A program made the translations under genes and the position numbers. Source: Pseudomonadales bacterium (GTDB taxonomy: Bacteria; Pseudomonadota; Gammaproteobacteria; Pseudomonadales; Azotimanducaceae). From it: a stretch of 43,693 nt of DNA. This document shows positions 7,290-15,701 of the stretch, piece by piece. The notes under the pieces are model-generated. The model did no database searches. It was not told the DNA's origin and saw nothing but the letters and a program-made list of their open reading frames with translations. Every line of letters begins with the position of its first letter. Position 1 is the first letter of the stretch. The stretch spans positions 1 through 43,693 of the forward strand of contig SLTB01000024.1 of the NCBI GenBank assembly GCA_007130155.1, read 5' to 3'.

Positions 7290-7789
7290 TAGCGCGGACC
7301 TGCGGGCGTGAGACGGCTTGCGAAAAGCCCCAACGCGGCCCAGCCCAGATCGAAGATGGGCGGGGACTCCAGCGTCCCGGGAACAATGTTGCCACGCATC
7401 CTGGCCAGACTGACATGAGGCAGCAATGCCCGCTCCGGCCGTCTTAAGCCCAACTGATCCAGCACGTGCCAGAGCTGTTCCGCCAGTGACTCCAGCGCGG
7501 CGTCCGCTGCCACGCCGAGAGCGAGAACACGCGGCCGCTCGACGCTAGGCAGCCAAAGCCATCCGGTGATGGGCTGTGTCATGGGCGCAAGGGTGATCGG
7601 GCTCGCGGCATCGATCAGCGCAGCAATGTCGTCCTCGCTGCGCTCACCGAGAAAGGCCAGCGTCAGGTGTATCGACCGCGGCGAAACCAGCCGCAATGCC
7701 GCCGATCGCGGCAGGGCGTCCTGCTGTATCCGCCGCAATCCGGCCAAAGAAGGCGGATCTGGCTGCAAGGCAAAGAAGACCCGGGCCAT
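7241..7789 (-). CDS. thpR: RNA 2',3'-cyclic phosphodiesterase (ThpR/LigT)
   Basis: A 182-residue member of the 2H phosphoesterase family, which opens 2',3'-cyclic phosphate ends of RNA. The two catalytic tetrapeptides are present as HLTL at residues 41-44 and HVSL at 125-128, at the normal spacing and in a protein of normal length. The N-terminal MARVFFALQPDP is also typical. It converges on the CDF gene, and the two coding regions overlap by 49 bases at their 3' ends. Repeat copy C lies 30 bases upstream of its start, so any promoter must be inside or very near that repeat. Confidence 0.93.
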   Translation of the reverse strand: MARVFFALQPDPPSLAGLRRIQQDALPRSAALRLVSPRSIHLTLAFLGERSEDDIAALIDAASPITLAPMTQPITGWLWLPSVERPRVLALGVAADAALESLAEQLWHVLDQLGLRRPERALLPHVSLARMRGNIVPGTLESPPIFDLGWAALGLFASRLTPAGPRYQALWSVASGQSSGQT

Positions 7790-7818
7790 GGGTTCAGCGC
7801 TCCGAGGACGAACGGCTT

Positions 7819-8075
7819 AGCCCGCATATCTCCCCGATGCGCGAAGCGAGGGCGTGGAGGAGATGTCGGACAAGACAAGGCGCGCGACAGTTCGGGCGCG
7901 CAGGCGTACTTGACAGTACGTCGACCGATTCGCCGGGAGCGAATCGCGTCGCATGCAGTGCGCCCGCAGGGTGCGCAGCATGGATGGCGCGCAACAGCGC
8001 AACCGCACCGGCGGACCGGCAGGATTCGCCGGCATATCCGCGTCCGCAGCCGTGAATCGGTGAGATTTGCGGGTT
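7819..8075 (+). repeat. MITE-like intergenic element, copy C
   Basis: It opens AGCCCGCATATCTCCCCGAT and ends ATCGGTGAGATTTGCGGGTT. The flanks are TTAG on the left and TTAG on the right, the best candidate for a 4-bp target duplication among the four copies. It fills most of the 347-base gap between the starts of thpR and the end of the SirB2 gene; nothing else recognisable is in that gap. Confidence 0.87.
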
Positions 8076-8136
8076 AGAACCGGCCACATTCGTCGGGCCC
8101 TATAAGGTACCAGCGACCACCCTCGAGGATGGCGCG

Positions 8137-8517
8137 TCAGCCTCCCAGCGGCCAGGGGTTGCGGCTGTAGGCCACAGCGAGCATATAGATGAAAGCCAGC
8201 AACGCTGCTGCGAAGGCGGCACTTCGAACGGCCTTGTTCGGCCCGAAGCGAAACGCCACCAGACCGAGGCCAATGTAGGCCAGCAGGGCGAACAGCTTGG
8301 CCGTCAGCCAGCCATGAGTGAAGGGATACTGGGAGGTGGACAGCACCAGCATGAGTGCCGACAGCAGCAACAGGGTGTCCACTACGTGGGGCAGGATCTT
8401 CGCCGGTTTCAGCAGCCGCAGCGGAGAATCGGTAAGCATCCACAGGCCCCGCAGGACGAAACCGGCCAGGGACAGATAGACACAGGCCACGTGCACCCAG
8501 AACCCGATCGCGTACAT
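8137..8517 (-). CDS. SirB2 family integral membrane protein
   Basis: A 126-residue, four-helix membrane protein of the SirB2 family. Helices are visible at about residues 3-25 (IGFWVHVACVYLSLAGFVLR), 45-60, 70-95 and 103-118. The family hallmark HVVDTLLLLSA follows the first loop. SirB was first linked to invasion-gene expression in Salmonella, but the molecular role is unknown. I prefer ATG at 8517 over the track's GTG at 8523, because GGGGGAGG lies 5 bases before the ATG. The protein has the usual family length. It is transcribed away from the alpha/beta hydrolase run to its right. Confidence 0.85.
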   Translation of the reverse strand: MYAIGFWVHVACVYLSLAGFVLRGLWMLTDSPLRLLKPAKILPHVVDTLLLLSALMLVLSTSQYPFTHGWLTAKLFALLAYIGLGLVAFRFGPNKAVRSAAFAAALLAFIYMLAVAYSRNPWPLGG

Positions 8518-8666
8518 CGTCACCTCCCCCTAGGTCAGCTGCAATCATGACACTGGCCAAGCGCGGCTGCAGCGTGGATCGCAGCCCAACCCTACGCGGG
8601 AGCAGCGCCAGCTTCTATACTGTCGAGCTGTGCACCCGCACCAAACCCAGGAATTTGGATGTCCGC

Positions 8667-9569
8667 ATGACAATCGCCGGTCCCGGCCCGACCTCACACA
8701 CCTACTTTTCCCAACGTCTGCGTTTGCACTACGTCGACTGGGGCAACGAAGGCGCTCCGCCCATGCTCATGGTCCACGGCGGCCGCGACCACTGCCGCAA
8801 CTGGGACTGGGTCGCCCAGGCCTTCCGCGACGATTATCACATCATCGCACCGGATCTCCGTGGCCATGGTGACTCTCAGTGGGCCGTGGGTGGCACCTAT
8901 GGCCTGCTCGACTTCGTCGTCGACATCGCCCAGCTGGTGCACCAGAAACAGCTGGCTCCGGTCACCATTCTGTCCCACTCCTTAGGCGGCAACATCAGTC
9001 TCCACTATGCCGGTCTGTATCCGGAGAACGTGGCACGGCTGGTGGCCATCGAGGGCCTCGGGCCGAGTCCCGCCATGCTGGCAAAGCGCCGCAAGGAGCC
9101 AGTGGAGGCACGCCTGCGGGACTGGGTTGGAACCCTGCGCAAACTGTCATCCCGCGCTCCCCGCAAGTACCCGACGCTGGCGGATGCTCTGCAGCGCATG
9201 CGTGAGGAGAACCCGCATCTTTCCGCGGATCAGGCCAGACACCTGACCATCCACGGCAGCAACCAGAACGAAGACGGCACCTACAGCTGGAAATTCGACA
9301 ACTACGTGCGCGCCTTCTCGCCGCTGCATCTGCCCCGCAAGGACACTCAGAGCCTGTTCAACCGCATCACCTGCCCGACGCTGCTCATCCGTGGCACCGA
9401 AAGCTGGGCCTCGGATCCCAACGAGGACGGTCGCATCGAGCACTTCAACCGGGCCCGCGCCGTGAACATCGACAATGCCGGCCACTGGGTCCACCACGAC
9501 CAGCTCGATCAGTTTGTCGATCTGGTCCAGTCGTTTCTCGGCGAGGACGACTCTGGGGCGGGCTCCTGA
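8667..9569 (+). CDS. Alpha/beta hydrolase (epoxide hydrolase/lipase-like fold)
   Basis: A 300-residue soluble alpha/beta hydrolase. The HGGRDHCRNWD oxyanion region comes early, then DLRGHGDS. The nucleophile elbow is SHSLGGN (Ser), and the catalytic His is in NAGHWVHHD near the C-terminus. The insert between strand 6 and the cap (AKRRKEPVEARLRDWV) is typical of the family and does not identify a substrate. I start at ATG 8667, where the homologous core begins. The track start at 8547 would add 40 residues of unrelated sequence. A -10-like TATACT sits at 8616-8621. It is the first gene of a tightly coupled run: the stop overlaps the next ATG by one base. Confidence 0.85.
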   Translation: MTIAGPGPTSHTYFSQRLRLHYVDWGNEGAPPMLMVHGGRDHCRNWDWVAQAFRDDYHIIAPDLRGHGDSQWAVGGTYGLLDFVVDIAQLVHQKQLAPVTILSHSLGGNISLHYAGLYPENVARLVAIEGLGPSPAMLAKRRKEPVEARLRDWVGTLRKLSSRAPRKYPTLADALQRMREENPHLSADQARHLTIHGSNQNEDGTYSWKFDNYVRAFSPLHLPRKDTQSLFNRITCPTLLIRGTESWASDPNEDGRIEHFNRARAVNIDNAGHWVHHDQLDQFVDLVQSFLGEDDSGAGS

Positions 9570-10444
9570 TGCTGGCAAGGCAGTGGCGGCGGCTCGCGCG
9601 CCCCCATCTGGCTGCACTGACTGCCAGCGTTCTGGCGGCCGGCTGCGCGCTAGGCCCAAGCCTGCCGGACGGTGCCCAGACGCTCAACGACATTGCGTTT
9701 CTCGAGCAGGACGGTATCCGTCTTACCGGCGACCTTTATCTGCCGGTGGCCGAGGGTCGCCGACCCGCAGTACTGCTGATCCACGGAGGTGGCTGGCGTA
9801 ACGGTGATCCAGGTCAGATGGCCCATCTCGGCCGCCGGCTGGCCGCCGCAGGCTTCGTGGCCTACAGCACCAGCTATCGTTTTGCACCGGAATACCGTCA
9901 CCCCACCCAACTTGCAGACGTCCGCGATGCCATGACCTGGTTGGCAGAGCACGACCGTGTAGATCCGGATCGAGTAGCCGTGTGGGGCTACTCCGCCGGC
10001 GCCCATCTGGCCCTGCTGCTGGGCTTTGGGGCCGAAGCGGATGCGGATGCCGAGACCGGGTCAGCGCCCAGGCGACCGGTCGCCGTGGTAGCAGGCGGCT
10101 CGCCCAGCGACTTCGAGCGCTTCGACCCAAACGGGCGCCTACTGGTGAACCTGATGGGCGCTGCGCGCGACGAAGACCCTGAGGGCTGGCGCCGCGCGTC
10201 TCCCATCCACTGGGCGGATGCCCAGAGTCCGCCAATCTATCTCTACCATGGACGACAGGACAGAGTGGTGGATGTGGGTCATTCCCGTGAACTTGAAGCC
10301 AGGCTCGACGGACTCGGCGCAAGTGTCCACTACGACGAAGTCGCCTGGGGTCACTTCTGGGTCTTCCTCGGCAACCGCAGCGTCGAGCAGCGCGCCACAA
10401 ACTTCCTCAAGCAGACGTTCAACGACAATGGGGCCAGGCGATGA
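9569..10444 (+). CDS. Alpha/beta hydrolase, esterase type (HGGGW), predicted lipoprotein
   Basis: A 291-residue esterase of the hormone-sensitive-lipase/BD-FAE-like group. A signal peptide ending in the lipobox LAAGC predicts a lipid-anchored, extracytoplasmic enzyme. The HGGGW oxyanion motif follows LLIH, the nucleophile is in WGYSAGAH, the acid is probably Asp in YHGRQDRVVD, and the His is in VAWGHFW. The start overlaps the previous stop (TGATG). Its own stop overlaps the following ATG by four bases (ATGA), so translation of the run is probably coupled. The substrate is not predictable. Confidence 0.85.
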   Translation: MLARQWRRLARPHLAALTASVLAAGCALGPSLPDGAQTLNDIAFLEQDGIRLTGDLYLPVAEGRRPAVLLIHGGGWRNGDPGQMAHLGRRLAAAGFVAYSTSYRFAPEYRHPTQLADVRDAMTWLAEHDRVDPDRVAVWGYSAGAHLALLLGFGAEADADAETGSAPRRPVAVVAGGSPSDFERFDPNGRLLVNLMGAARDEDPEGWRRASPIHWADAQSPPIYLYHGRQDRVVDVGHSRELEARLDGLGASVHYDEVAWGHFWVFLGNRSVEQRATNFLKQTFNDNGARR

Positions 10445-11604
10445 CCGTCCTGCCTGATGACTCGGACTCCGGTCTCGCGCACCGCATCCATGGCGCCAGA
10501 GGCCTCGGAGTCATCGTCCTCACCAGCGGTGGCAGTGGCGCCCTGGCCTTGCTGCTTCGCACGCCGGGAGCCTCAAGGACCGTGCTCGATGCGCACATTC
10601 CCTACGGCCAGAGTGCTCTCGAATCCTTCCTCGGTGGGCAACCGGATCAGGCCTGTGCACCCGATACGGCGCGTGCGATGGCCATGGCCGCTTTTCACCG
10701 CGCCCGCTCCCTTGAACCGGATGCTGCGCTCTTCGGCATCAGCTGCACAGCAAGCCTGGTCACGGATCGCCCCAAGCAGGGCGGTCACCGGGTCCACGTC
10801 GGCCTGCAGACCGCCAATCGCAGCGATCTATTCAGCGTCGAGCTCATCGCCGGTGCCCGCAGCCGCAGCGAGGAAGAGGCCATCTGCGACAGGCTGCTGT
10901 TGAACGCCCTGGCCGAGGCCAAGGGCATCAGCAGTGCAGCAGCCCCCGTCTGGCGGCCCGGAGAAAACCTTGCTGAACTGCGCTGCCAAGCCCCAAAGCA
11001 CTGGCAGGAACTCGTACTCGGCAGTCGCCGCGCCATCGATGCGCGTGCACCGCAGTCACCTGACCCGGAATCCAGAGCGCGATTGATTTTTCCTGGGGCT
11101 TTCAATCCCGTACACGACGGACATCTCGGCATGGCCCGCGTCGCCACCGAGCTCACAGGCCTGTCACCGGAGTTCGAGCTGTGCATCCGCAACGTGGACA
11201 AGCCACCCCTCAATTACGCCGCGATCTACGAGCGTCTTGCACACCTTCCCCCATCGAGCCGGGTCTGGCTCACCACCACACCCACCTTCGTCGAGAAAGC
11301 CGAACAGTTTCCAGGCGCCACTTTCATGGTGGGCATCGACACGCTCGAGCGCATCGCCGAACCACGCTACTACGGTCACGATCCAGAGGCCCGCGATCGG
11401 GCTCTGCTGCGGATCGGGGACGCAGGTTGTCGATTTCTGGTCTTCGGCCGCAGCAGCAGTGAGGGCTTCGTCGGCCTCGAAGACCGCAGCTGGCCGCCCT
11501 TGCTGAGAGCGCTTGCGAGCGGGATTCCGGAGCACAGTTTCCGCCATGACCTGTCATCTTCGGAACTTCGACTGAGAAGGACCCTGAATGCCTACACCGA
11601 ATGA
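10441..11604 (+). CDS. CinA C-terminal-like domain fused to NadD/NMNAT-type nucleotidylyltransferase
   Basis: A 387-residue fusion. Residues about 15-165 follow the CinA C-terminal (PncC, NMN deamidase) fold: a Gly-rich loop TSGGSGALA, TPGAS, IPYGQSAL, and TARAMAMAA. The usual ESCTGG motif is not conserved, and the Lys expected shortly after the Tyr of IPY is Leu. The amidase site therefore looks degenerate. Residues about 215-387 are a cytidylyltransferase-like domain: FPGAFNPVHDGHLGMA (the HxGH motif) and, at the end, DLSSSELRLRR, matching the ISSTxIR motif of NMN/NaMN adenylyltransferases. A role in NAD turnover is inferred from both domains. Plants are known to have a similar domain pair. 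It overlaps the previous gene by 4 bases and the next by 17. Confidence 0.82.
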   Translation: MTVLPDDSDSGLAHRIHGARGLGVIVLTSGGSGALALLLRTPGASRTVLDAHIPYGQSALESFLGGQPDQACAPDTARAMAMAAFHRARSLEPDAALFGISCTASLVTDRPKQGGHRVHVGLQTANRSDLFSVELIAGARSRSEEEAICDRLLLNALAEAKGISSAAAPVWRPGENLAELRCQAPKHWQELVLGSRRAIDARAPQSPDPESRARLIFPGAFNPVHDGHLGMARVATELTGLSPEFELCIRNVDKPPLNYAAIYERLAHLPPSSRVWLTTTPTFVEKAEQFPGATFMVGIDTLERIAEPRYYGHDPEARDRALLRIGDAGCRFLVFGRSSSEGFVGLEDRSWPPLLRALASGIPEHSFRHDLSSSELRLRRTLNAYTE

Positions 11605-12061
11605 CCTTTTGCAGCGAAGTGTGCAGCTGGCCTGCTTGAACGTGGAGGCAGGCGGCGGGCCCTTCGGCGCGGTGATCGCCGACGGCGAAGGGCGGATTGT
11701 TGCCGAGGGCCGCAACAGCGTGACACGCTGCAACGATCCCACCGCACACGCCGAGATCAATGCCATCCGCCAGGCCTGCCGGACCCGCGGCGACTTCCGC
11801 CTCGATGGCCTGCTGCTCTACAGTTCCTGTGAACCCTGCCCCATGTGCATGGCTGCTGCATGGTGGGCGCGCCTCGATGGCGTCGTTTTCGCGAGTACGC
11901 GCCAGCAGGCCGCCGCTGCCGGATTCGACGATGATCGCATCTGGCAGGCCATCGAGACGGGAACCACATCAAGCGCGATGCCTATTCGGCAGGTCGCCCT
12001 GCCCCTTGCCGGGGAGGAATTTGATCGCTGGCTTGCCACCACGGACCGCAAGTCGTACTGA
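11588..12061 (+). CDS. Guanine deaminase-like nucleoside/nucleobase deaminase
   Basis: A 157-residue cytidine-deaminase-fold enzyme. The zinc site is complete: HAE at residues 54-56 (His ligand and catalytic Glu) and PCPMC with Cys 84 and 87. GGGPFGAVI, NDPTAHAEINAI and SCEPCPMCMAAAWWARLD closely resemble Bacillus-type guanine deaminase (GuaD). Its acyl neighbours give no hint of tRNA editing, so purine-base deamination is the best reading; a tRNA adenosine deaminase is less likely. It starts inside the preceding fusion gene (17-base overlap), and is the last gene of the run. Confidence 0.85.
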   Translation: MPTPNDLLQRSVQLACLNVEAGGGPFGAVIADGEGRIVAEGRNSVTRCNDPTAHAEINAIRQACRTRGDFRLDGLLLYSSCEPCPMCMAAAWWARLDGVVFASTRQQAAAAGFDDDRIWQAIETGTTSSAMPIRQVALPLAGEEFDRWLATTDRKSY

Positions 12062-12104
12062 CGACGGCGTCCCGGGACCCCTACCTGCTGAGAGCGCAAA
12101 ACCC

Positions 12105-12133
12105 TTGACAGCCACCCGGCGTCGGTTTCCACT
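12105..12133 (+). promoter_or_regulatory. Possible sigma-70 promoter for the TonB-dependent receptor
   Basis: A perfect TTGACA (12105-12110) lies in the 194-base gap before the receptor. The hexamer 17 bases later (TCCACT) is a poor -10, so only the -35 is convincing. Confidence 0.25.
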
Positions 12134-12255
12134 CTTTGCGTCGGCAGGGCATACCTGTTAGCCATGGTGTCCTGTCGTGTTGCGACAAGCGGCCTTCGAG
12201 CCGTAACGGTTTAAAGAAGCTCATCAATGAGCCCGGAAACCAGGGGAGTATCAGG

Positions 12256-14862
12256 ATGAAGACCTATTGGCTCACGGCCGCCGTGGTGGCCTCCGCCGTC
12301 GTTTCCACGTATCAAGCTCAGGCTCAAACCACAGACCAGGCTCGGCGCATGATCGACGAGGTCGTGGTCACCGCCACCCGCCGTGAGGAATCCATTCAGG
12401 ATGTCCCCGTCGCCGTGACCGCACTGAGCGGCATGCAGTTGGAGCGGGCCGGCGTCCAGGACCTTAGGGATCTGCCCAACCTCAGCTCCAGCTTTCATCT
12501 CAGTGCATCGCAGACTGAATCCCAGGGGTCGACACTGCGCATTCGCGGGGTCGGCACCACCGGCAACAACATCGGACTCGAAAGCGCGGTGGGTGTGTTT
12601 CTCGACGGTATCCATTTGAGTCGCCCGGGCGTCGCTCTTGGTGACCTTGTAGATGTGGAGATGATCGAGGTCCTCAGGGGGCCACAGGGCACGCTCTTCG
12701 GGCGCAACACCAGTGCGGGCGCCCTGCAGATCCGGACCCAACGGCCAAACCTGCAGGAACAGGAGTTCTGGATCAACGCCGGCGCGGGCAACTTCGGCAG
12801 CTACAACGTCCAGGCCGGAGGCAGCCTGCCCGCGATCACGGACAGGCTCGGTTTCCGAGGGTCGGTAGCCGTGCGCCGCCAGGACGGCTTCGTCGACAGC
12901 ACCACCGGCGCAGAGAGCATGGACCGCGACCGCTATGCCCTGCGCGGGCAGATGTACTATCTCATCGATGACCGCACCGACCTGCGCATCATCGCCGACT
13001 ACTCCAAGGCCAAGGAACAGTGCTGCGATGCTCCCATCGTCGTCGAGTCCCCCTTCGTCGCACCCGGAGCTTACGTCGCAGCCGGCCTGCCGGCTGACGG
13101 CGGCGTTGCCCTGAGCGGCCCCCAAGCCCTCGACAAACGCCAATCCAACGCAGGGCAGTTCGAGAACCCCTTCGAGCAATGGGGCGTGTCCCTTGAGCTG
13201 AACCGGGAGTTCGACAACTTCGACATGGTCTACATCGGATCCTGGCGTGATTTCTCTGCTGATTCCGTCCAGCACTCCGACTTCGTCTCCCTCGACGTGT
13301 TCTCAGTGCGCCCCGAAGTGGCCGGCGGCCAGAAGACCTTCGACGACATCCGCACCACGACCCATGAACTGCGGTTCTCGGGTGAAGCCGGTCGCCTGCA
13401 GTGGCTCGTCGGCGGTTTCTTCATGGACGAGAAGATCATCGAGGGCCAGGGGCTTGGTCTGGGCTCCGATTTTTCCCGCTACGTGAGCGGCGGCGCCTGG
13501 TTCGGCAATCTGTTTCCCGCCTTCGGTGCTGCGTTTCCGGCCCTGGCCGGCGTGCCCCTGGCCACAGGCGGGACCTTCGGCGACGTTCTGGCGACCAACA
13601 ATCCCGCCCTGGCCTTTGCCGGCGGCGTCGATTCGGCGGGGTCCTTCGCCCAGAACCGCTTCAGACAGAAGACCCGAGGCTGGTCCGTGTTCACCCACAA
13701 CACCTTCGAAGTCACGGACAAACTCGACTTCGTGGTCGGACTGCGCTGGGTGGATGAGAAGAAGGATGGCTCCTTCGAGCAGTTCGCGGCGGTCAACTCC
13801 GGCGCCTGTCTCAACAGCCTCGCCAACCGCGATGCCCTGACCCTCGGTGCCCTCGGCATGGATCCCACCAATGCCACGGGTCTGGTGACCGTCGCCGGCA
13901 CCGTGGGCGCAGTGGCAGGGGGCAACATGTGCTTCCCCTTCATCGCCCCGGCCGATACAGGTATCAGCTATGCGACGTTCGCCAATCCGCTGCCCCAATC
14001 CTTCGACCAGACCTTTTCAGATACGGAACTGGTCTGGACCCTGAAGGCGGTCTACTCATTCAATGACCTGACCACCGGCTACGCCAGCTTCACCCACGGC
14101 TTCAAGGCCGGCGGCTTCAACCTCGACGCCACCGCTGCTGCGGCCGGCGCCGATCCGAGATTCGACTCCGAGCTCATCGATGCCTGGGAAGTGGGCTTGA
14201 AGACCGACCTCTTCGATCGCCGTGTAAGGGTGAATTCCGCGCTGTTCTGGCAGGACCTGGAGGATTTCCAGGTGCTGGAGTTCACCGGCGTCCAGTTCAT
14301 CACCTTCAACGTCGACAAGGCTCGCAGTCGCGGCGCCGAGGTCGAGATTGCCGCCGCACCGCTGAACGAACTCGACGTCAATCTGTCCGTCACCTACCAG
14401 AAGGCCGAGTACCCCGGCAACTGCGCCGCCGACGGCGCTCCGCCTCAGGTCACCGCCCTCTGCGGAGGCCGGCTGACCAACGCCTCGGACTGGACCGCAC
14501 TCTTCGGCGCTTCCTGGGAGCAGATGATCGAGGGCACCAACCTGTCCTGGTTCGCCGGCGGCAACGTACGTTGGGAATCCAGGCGGCGCACCGGCACCCA
14601 GTGGCGTGATCCCAGCTCGCGGCAGCTGGCAGCAGCAGACTTCCAGGGCAGCAACGCCAAGCTCAATCTTCGCCTGGGCATCGGCGAGGCCACGGGCCGC
14701 TGGACTGCTGAGGTCTGGGGGCAGAACCTCACCGACAAGCAGACCAAGAATGTGACGTTCAATATCCCGCTGCGTGGCATTGGCGGCTTCGGAACCGCCG
14801 CGCGCGGTGCTTTCATCGAGGCCCCAAGGACCTTCGGCGTCACGCTTCGGGCGCGAATGTAA
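12256..14862 (+). CDS. TonB-dependent outer-membrane receptor
   Basis: An 868-residue ligand-gated outer-membrane porin. Signal peptide MKTYWLTAAVVASAVVSTYQAQAQ is followed by a TonB box (DEVVVTA) and the plug domain (SIQDVPVAVTAL, LRIRGVGT, VEVLRGPQGTLFGRNTSAGAL). A 22-strand barrel should follow, and the C-terminus ends in the usual aromatic-type strand (FGVTLRARM). Family relatives of this shape are common in sphingomonads and hydrocarbon-degrading gammaproteobacteria and are often unassigned as to ligand. Nothing here indicates a siderophore in particular. I start at ATG 12256, with GGGGAG 7 bases upstream and the signal peptide directly after; the track's extra 40 residues are rejected. 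It is monocistronic. Confidence 0.93.
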   Translation: MKTYWLTAAVVASAVVSTYQAQAQTTDQARRMIDEVVVTATRREESIQDVPVAVTALSGMQLERAGVQDLRDLPNLSSSFHLSASQTESQGSTLRIRGVGTTGNNIGLESAVGVFLDGIHLSRPGVALGDLVDVEMIEVLRGPQGTLFGRNTSAGALQIRTQRPNLQEQEFWINAGAGNFGSYNVQAGGSLPAITDRLGFRGSVAVRRQDGFVDSTTGAESMDRDRYALRGQMYYLIDDRTDLRIIADYSKAKEQCCDAPIVVESPFVAPGAYVAAGLPADGGVALSGPQALDKRQSNAGQFENPFEQWGVSLELNREFDNFDMVYIGSWRDFSADSVQHSDFVSLDVFSVRPEVAGGQKTFDDIRTTTHELRFSGEAGRLQWLVGGFFMDEKIIEGQGLGLGSDFSRYVSGGAWFGNLFPAFGAAFPALAGVPLATGGTFGDVLATNNPALAFAGGVDSAGSFAQNRFRQKTRGWSVFTHNTFEVTDKLDFVVGLRWVDEKKDGSFEQFAAVNSGACLNSLANRDALTLGALGMDPTNATGLVTVAGTVGAVAGGNMCFPFIAPADTGISYATFANPLPQSFDQTFSDTELVWTLKAVYSFNDLTTGYASFTHGFKAGGFNLDATAAAAGADPRFDSELIDAWEVGLKTDLFDRRVRVNSALFWQDLEDFQVLEFTGVQFITFNVDKARSRGAEVEIAAAPLNELDVNLSVTYQKAEYPGNCAADGAPPQVTALCGGRLTNASDWTALFGASWEQMIEGTNLSWFAGGNVRWESRRRTGTQWRDPSSRQLAAADFQGSNAKLNLRLGIGEATGRWTAEVWGQNLTDKQTKNVTFNIPLRGIGGFGTAARGAFIEAPRTFGVTLRARM

Positions 14863-14904
14863 CGGCATCATCCAAAGCGTCCGCTGCCCTGCAGACCCAC
14901 AGCG

Positions 14905-15120
14905 TAACAGTCTGCGCACCAGGACTGGGAGCATGCGAGACGCTCCCAGTCCGAGGCCAATTCAACGCCTGATCAAGGGGCGTAGCGAGGCTACGTGACA
15001 AAATCGAACGGTGACAAAATCGAACGGTGACAAAATCGAACGGTGACAAAATCGGACGATCACAGCGGGCCGCTGGGGAGGCCGCGGCGCCTTCACCTCC
15101 TGCCGCACAGACTCCCAGCC
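14905..15120 (+). repeat. Second MITE-like element, diverged copy 2, with internal tandem repeat
   Basis: It opens CAGTCTGCGCACCAGGACTG and ends CCGCACAGACTCCCAG, imperfect inverted ends like those of 5796-5968. Inside, GCATGCGAGACG, GAGGCC-ATTCAACGCC, GGGGCGTAG and the GCCGCGGCGCCTTCACC block occur in the same order as copy 1. The extra length comes from the 16-bp tandem repeat at 14995-15058. It lies downstream of the TonB receptor. Confidence 0.8.
14995..15058 (+). repeat. 16-bp tandem repeat, 4 copies
   Basis: GTGACAAAATCGAACG is repeated four times head to tail; only the fourth unit has a mismatch (GGACG). The sister element at 5796-5968 has a single related unit (GTGACGAAACGGGGCG). This is therefore an expansion inside a mobile-type element, not a CRISPR or an iteron array. 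Confidence 0.92.
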
Positions 15121-15142
15121 CTCAGAAGAGCAACACCATGCT

Positions 15143-15226
15143 CAGGACAGGGCACCAGCATCCGGACTGGCGACTAAGCGAGGGAAGGGATTCCCCGCCA
15201 GTCCGAAGCTGGCGCGCACTGTCCTG
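15143..15226. repeat. Long imperfect inverted repeat (about 30-bp arms)
   Basis: CAGGACAG...CCAGC..CCGGACTGGCG on the left pairs with CGCCAGTCCG..GCTGG...CTGTCCTG on the right across a loop of about 22 bases. It lies between the second-element copy and the DUF4168 gene. It lacks a T-run. It may be a further small repeat family or a transcription-stopping structure; I saw no second copy in this window. Confidence 0.75.
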
Positions 15227-15260
15227 AACGACTCATAAGCGCTGTGTCAGCGCCGTGTCG

Positions 15261-15701
15261 TCACTGGTTGCCGGCCAAGCTCATGATCATCTGAGCGAAT
15301 TCCGGATCCTGGCCCATGTGAGTGGCGATGGCGTTGTAGTCACTCACTTCAACGCCAGCCTCGGTCACAGCTTCGACCATTTTCTCCTGCGCTTCCTGCT
15401 GCAGGGCTTGGGCCTGTTCCGCATCACCTGCGGCCTGGATCTCACCCATATAGTCGTCACGAATCTCCTGGACTTCATTCCAGGCCCCGGCGAAGCGCTC
15501 GAGCGTCTCGTCATCGAAGTCCGGCCGGGCCGGCTGTTGAGGCTGCGCCGGTTGCTGAGCCTCCGGCTGATAACCACCACCAGCAGGCGGCTGGCCCGGC
15601 TGCTCATAGCCACCCTGGGCCAAGGCCAAGTGAGAGGCCGTGATCAGGACGCCACCGGCCGCCAGGGCCGCGATTCTGGTCAGATTCATTCGGGTCTCCA
15701 T
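15261..15701 (-). CDS. DUF4168 domain protein, exported
   Basis: A 146-residue exported protein. METRMNLTRIAALAAGGVLITASHLALAQ is a signal peptide. It is followed by a Gly/Pro/Gln-rich linker (about residues 30-60) and a helical DUF4168 domain of about 80 residues (FAGAWNEVQEIRDDY; YNAIATHMGQDPEFAQMI). The fold is a small helical bundle of unknown function in the periplasm. The start at 15701 is set by GAGG 8 bases upstream and by the signal peptide; the track start at 15803 adds unrelated residues. The 302-base gap to the MATE gene (15702-16003) holds no gene and is locally AT-rich near 15830. Confidence 0.82.
   Translation of the reverse strand: METRMNLTRIAALAAGGVLITASHLALAQGGYEQPGQPPAGGGYQPEAQQPAQPQQPARPDFDDETLERFAGAWNEVQEIRDDYMGEIQAAGDAEQAQALQQEAQEKMVEAVTEAGVEVSDYNAIATHMGQDPEFAQMIMSLAGNQ

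Noticed and set aside
14995-15058. CRISPR array or replication iterons
   Set aside because: The 16-bp units are adjacent without spacers, and they sit inside a repeat element found elsewhere without the expansion. No cas or replication gene is nearby.
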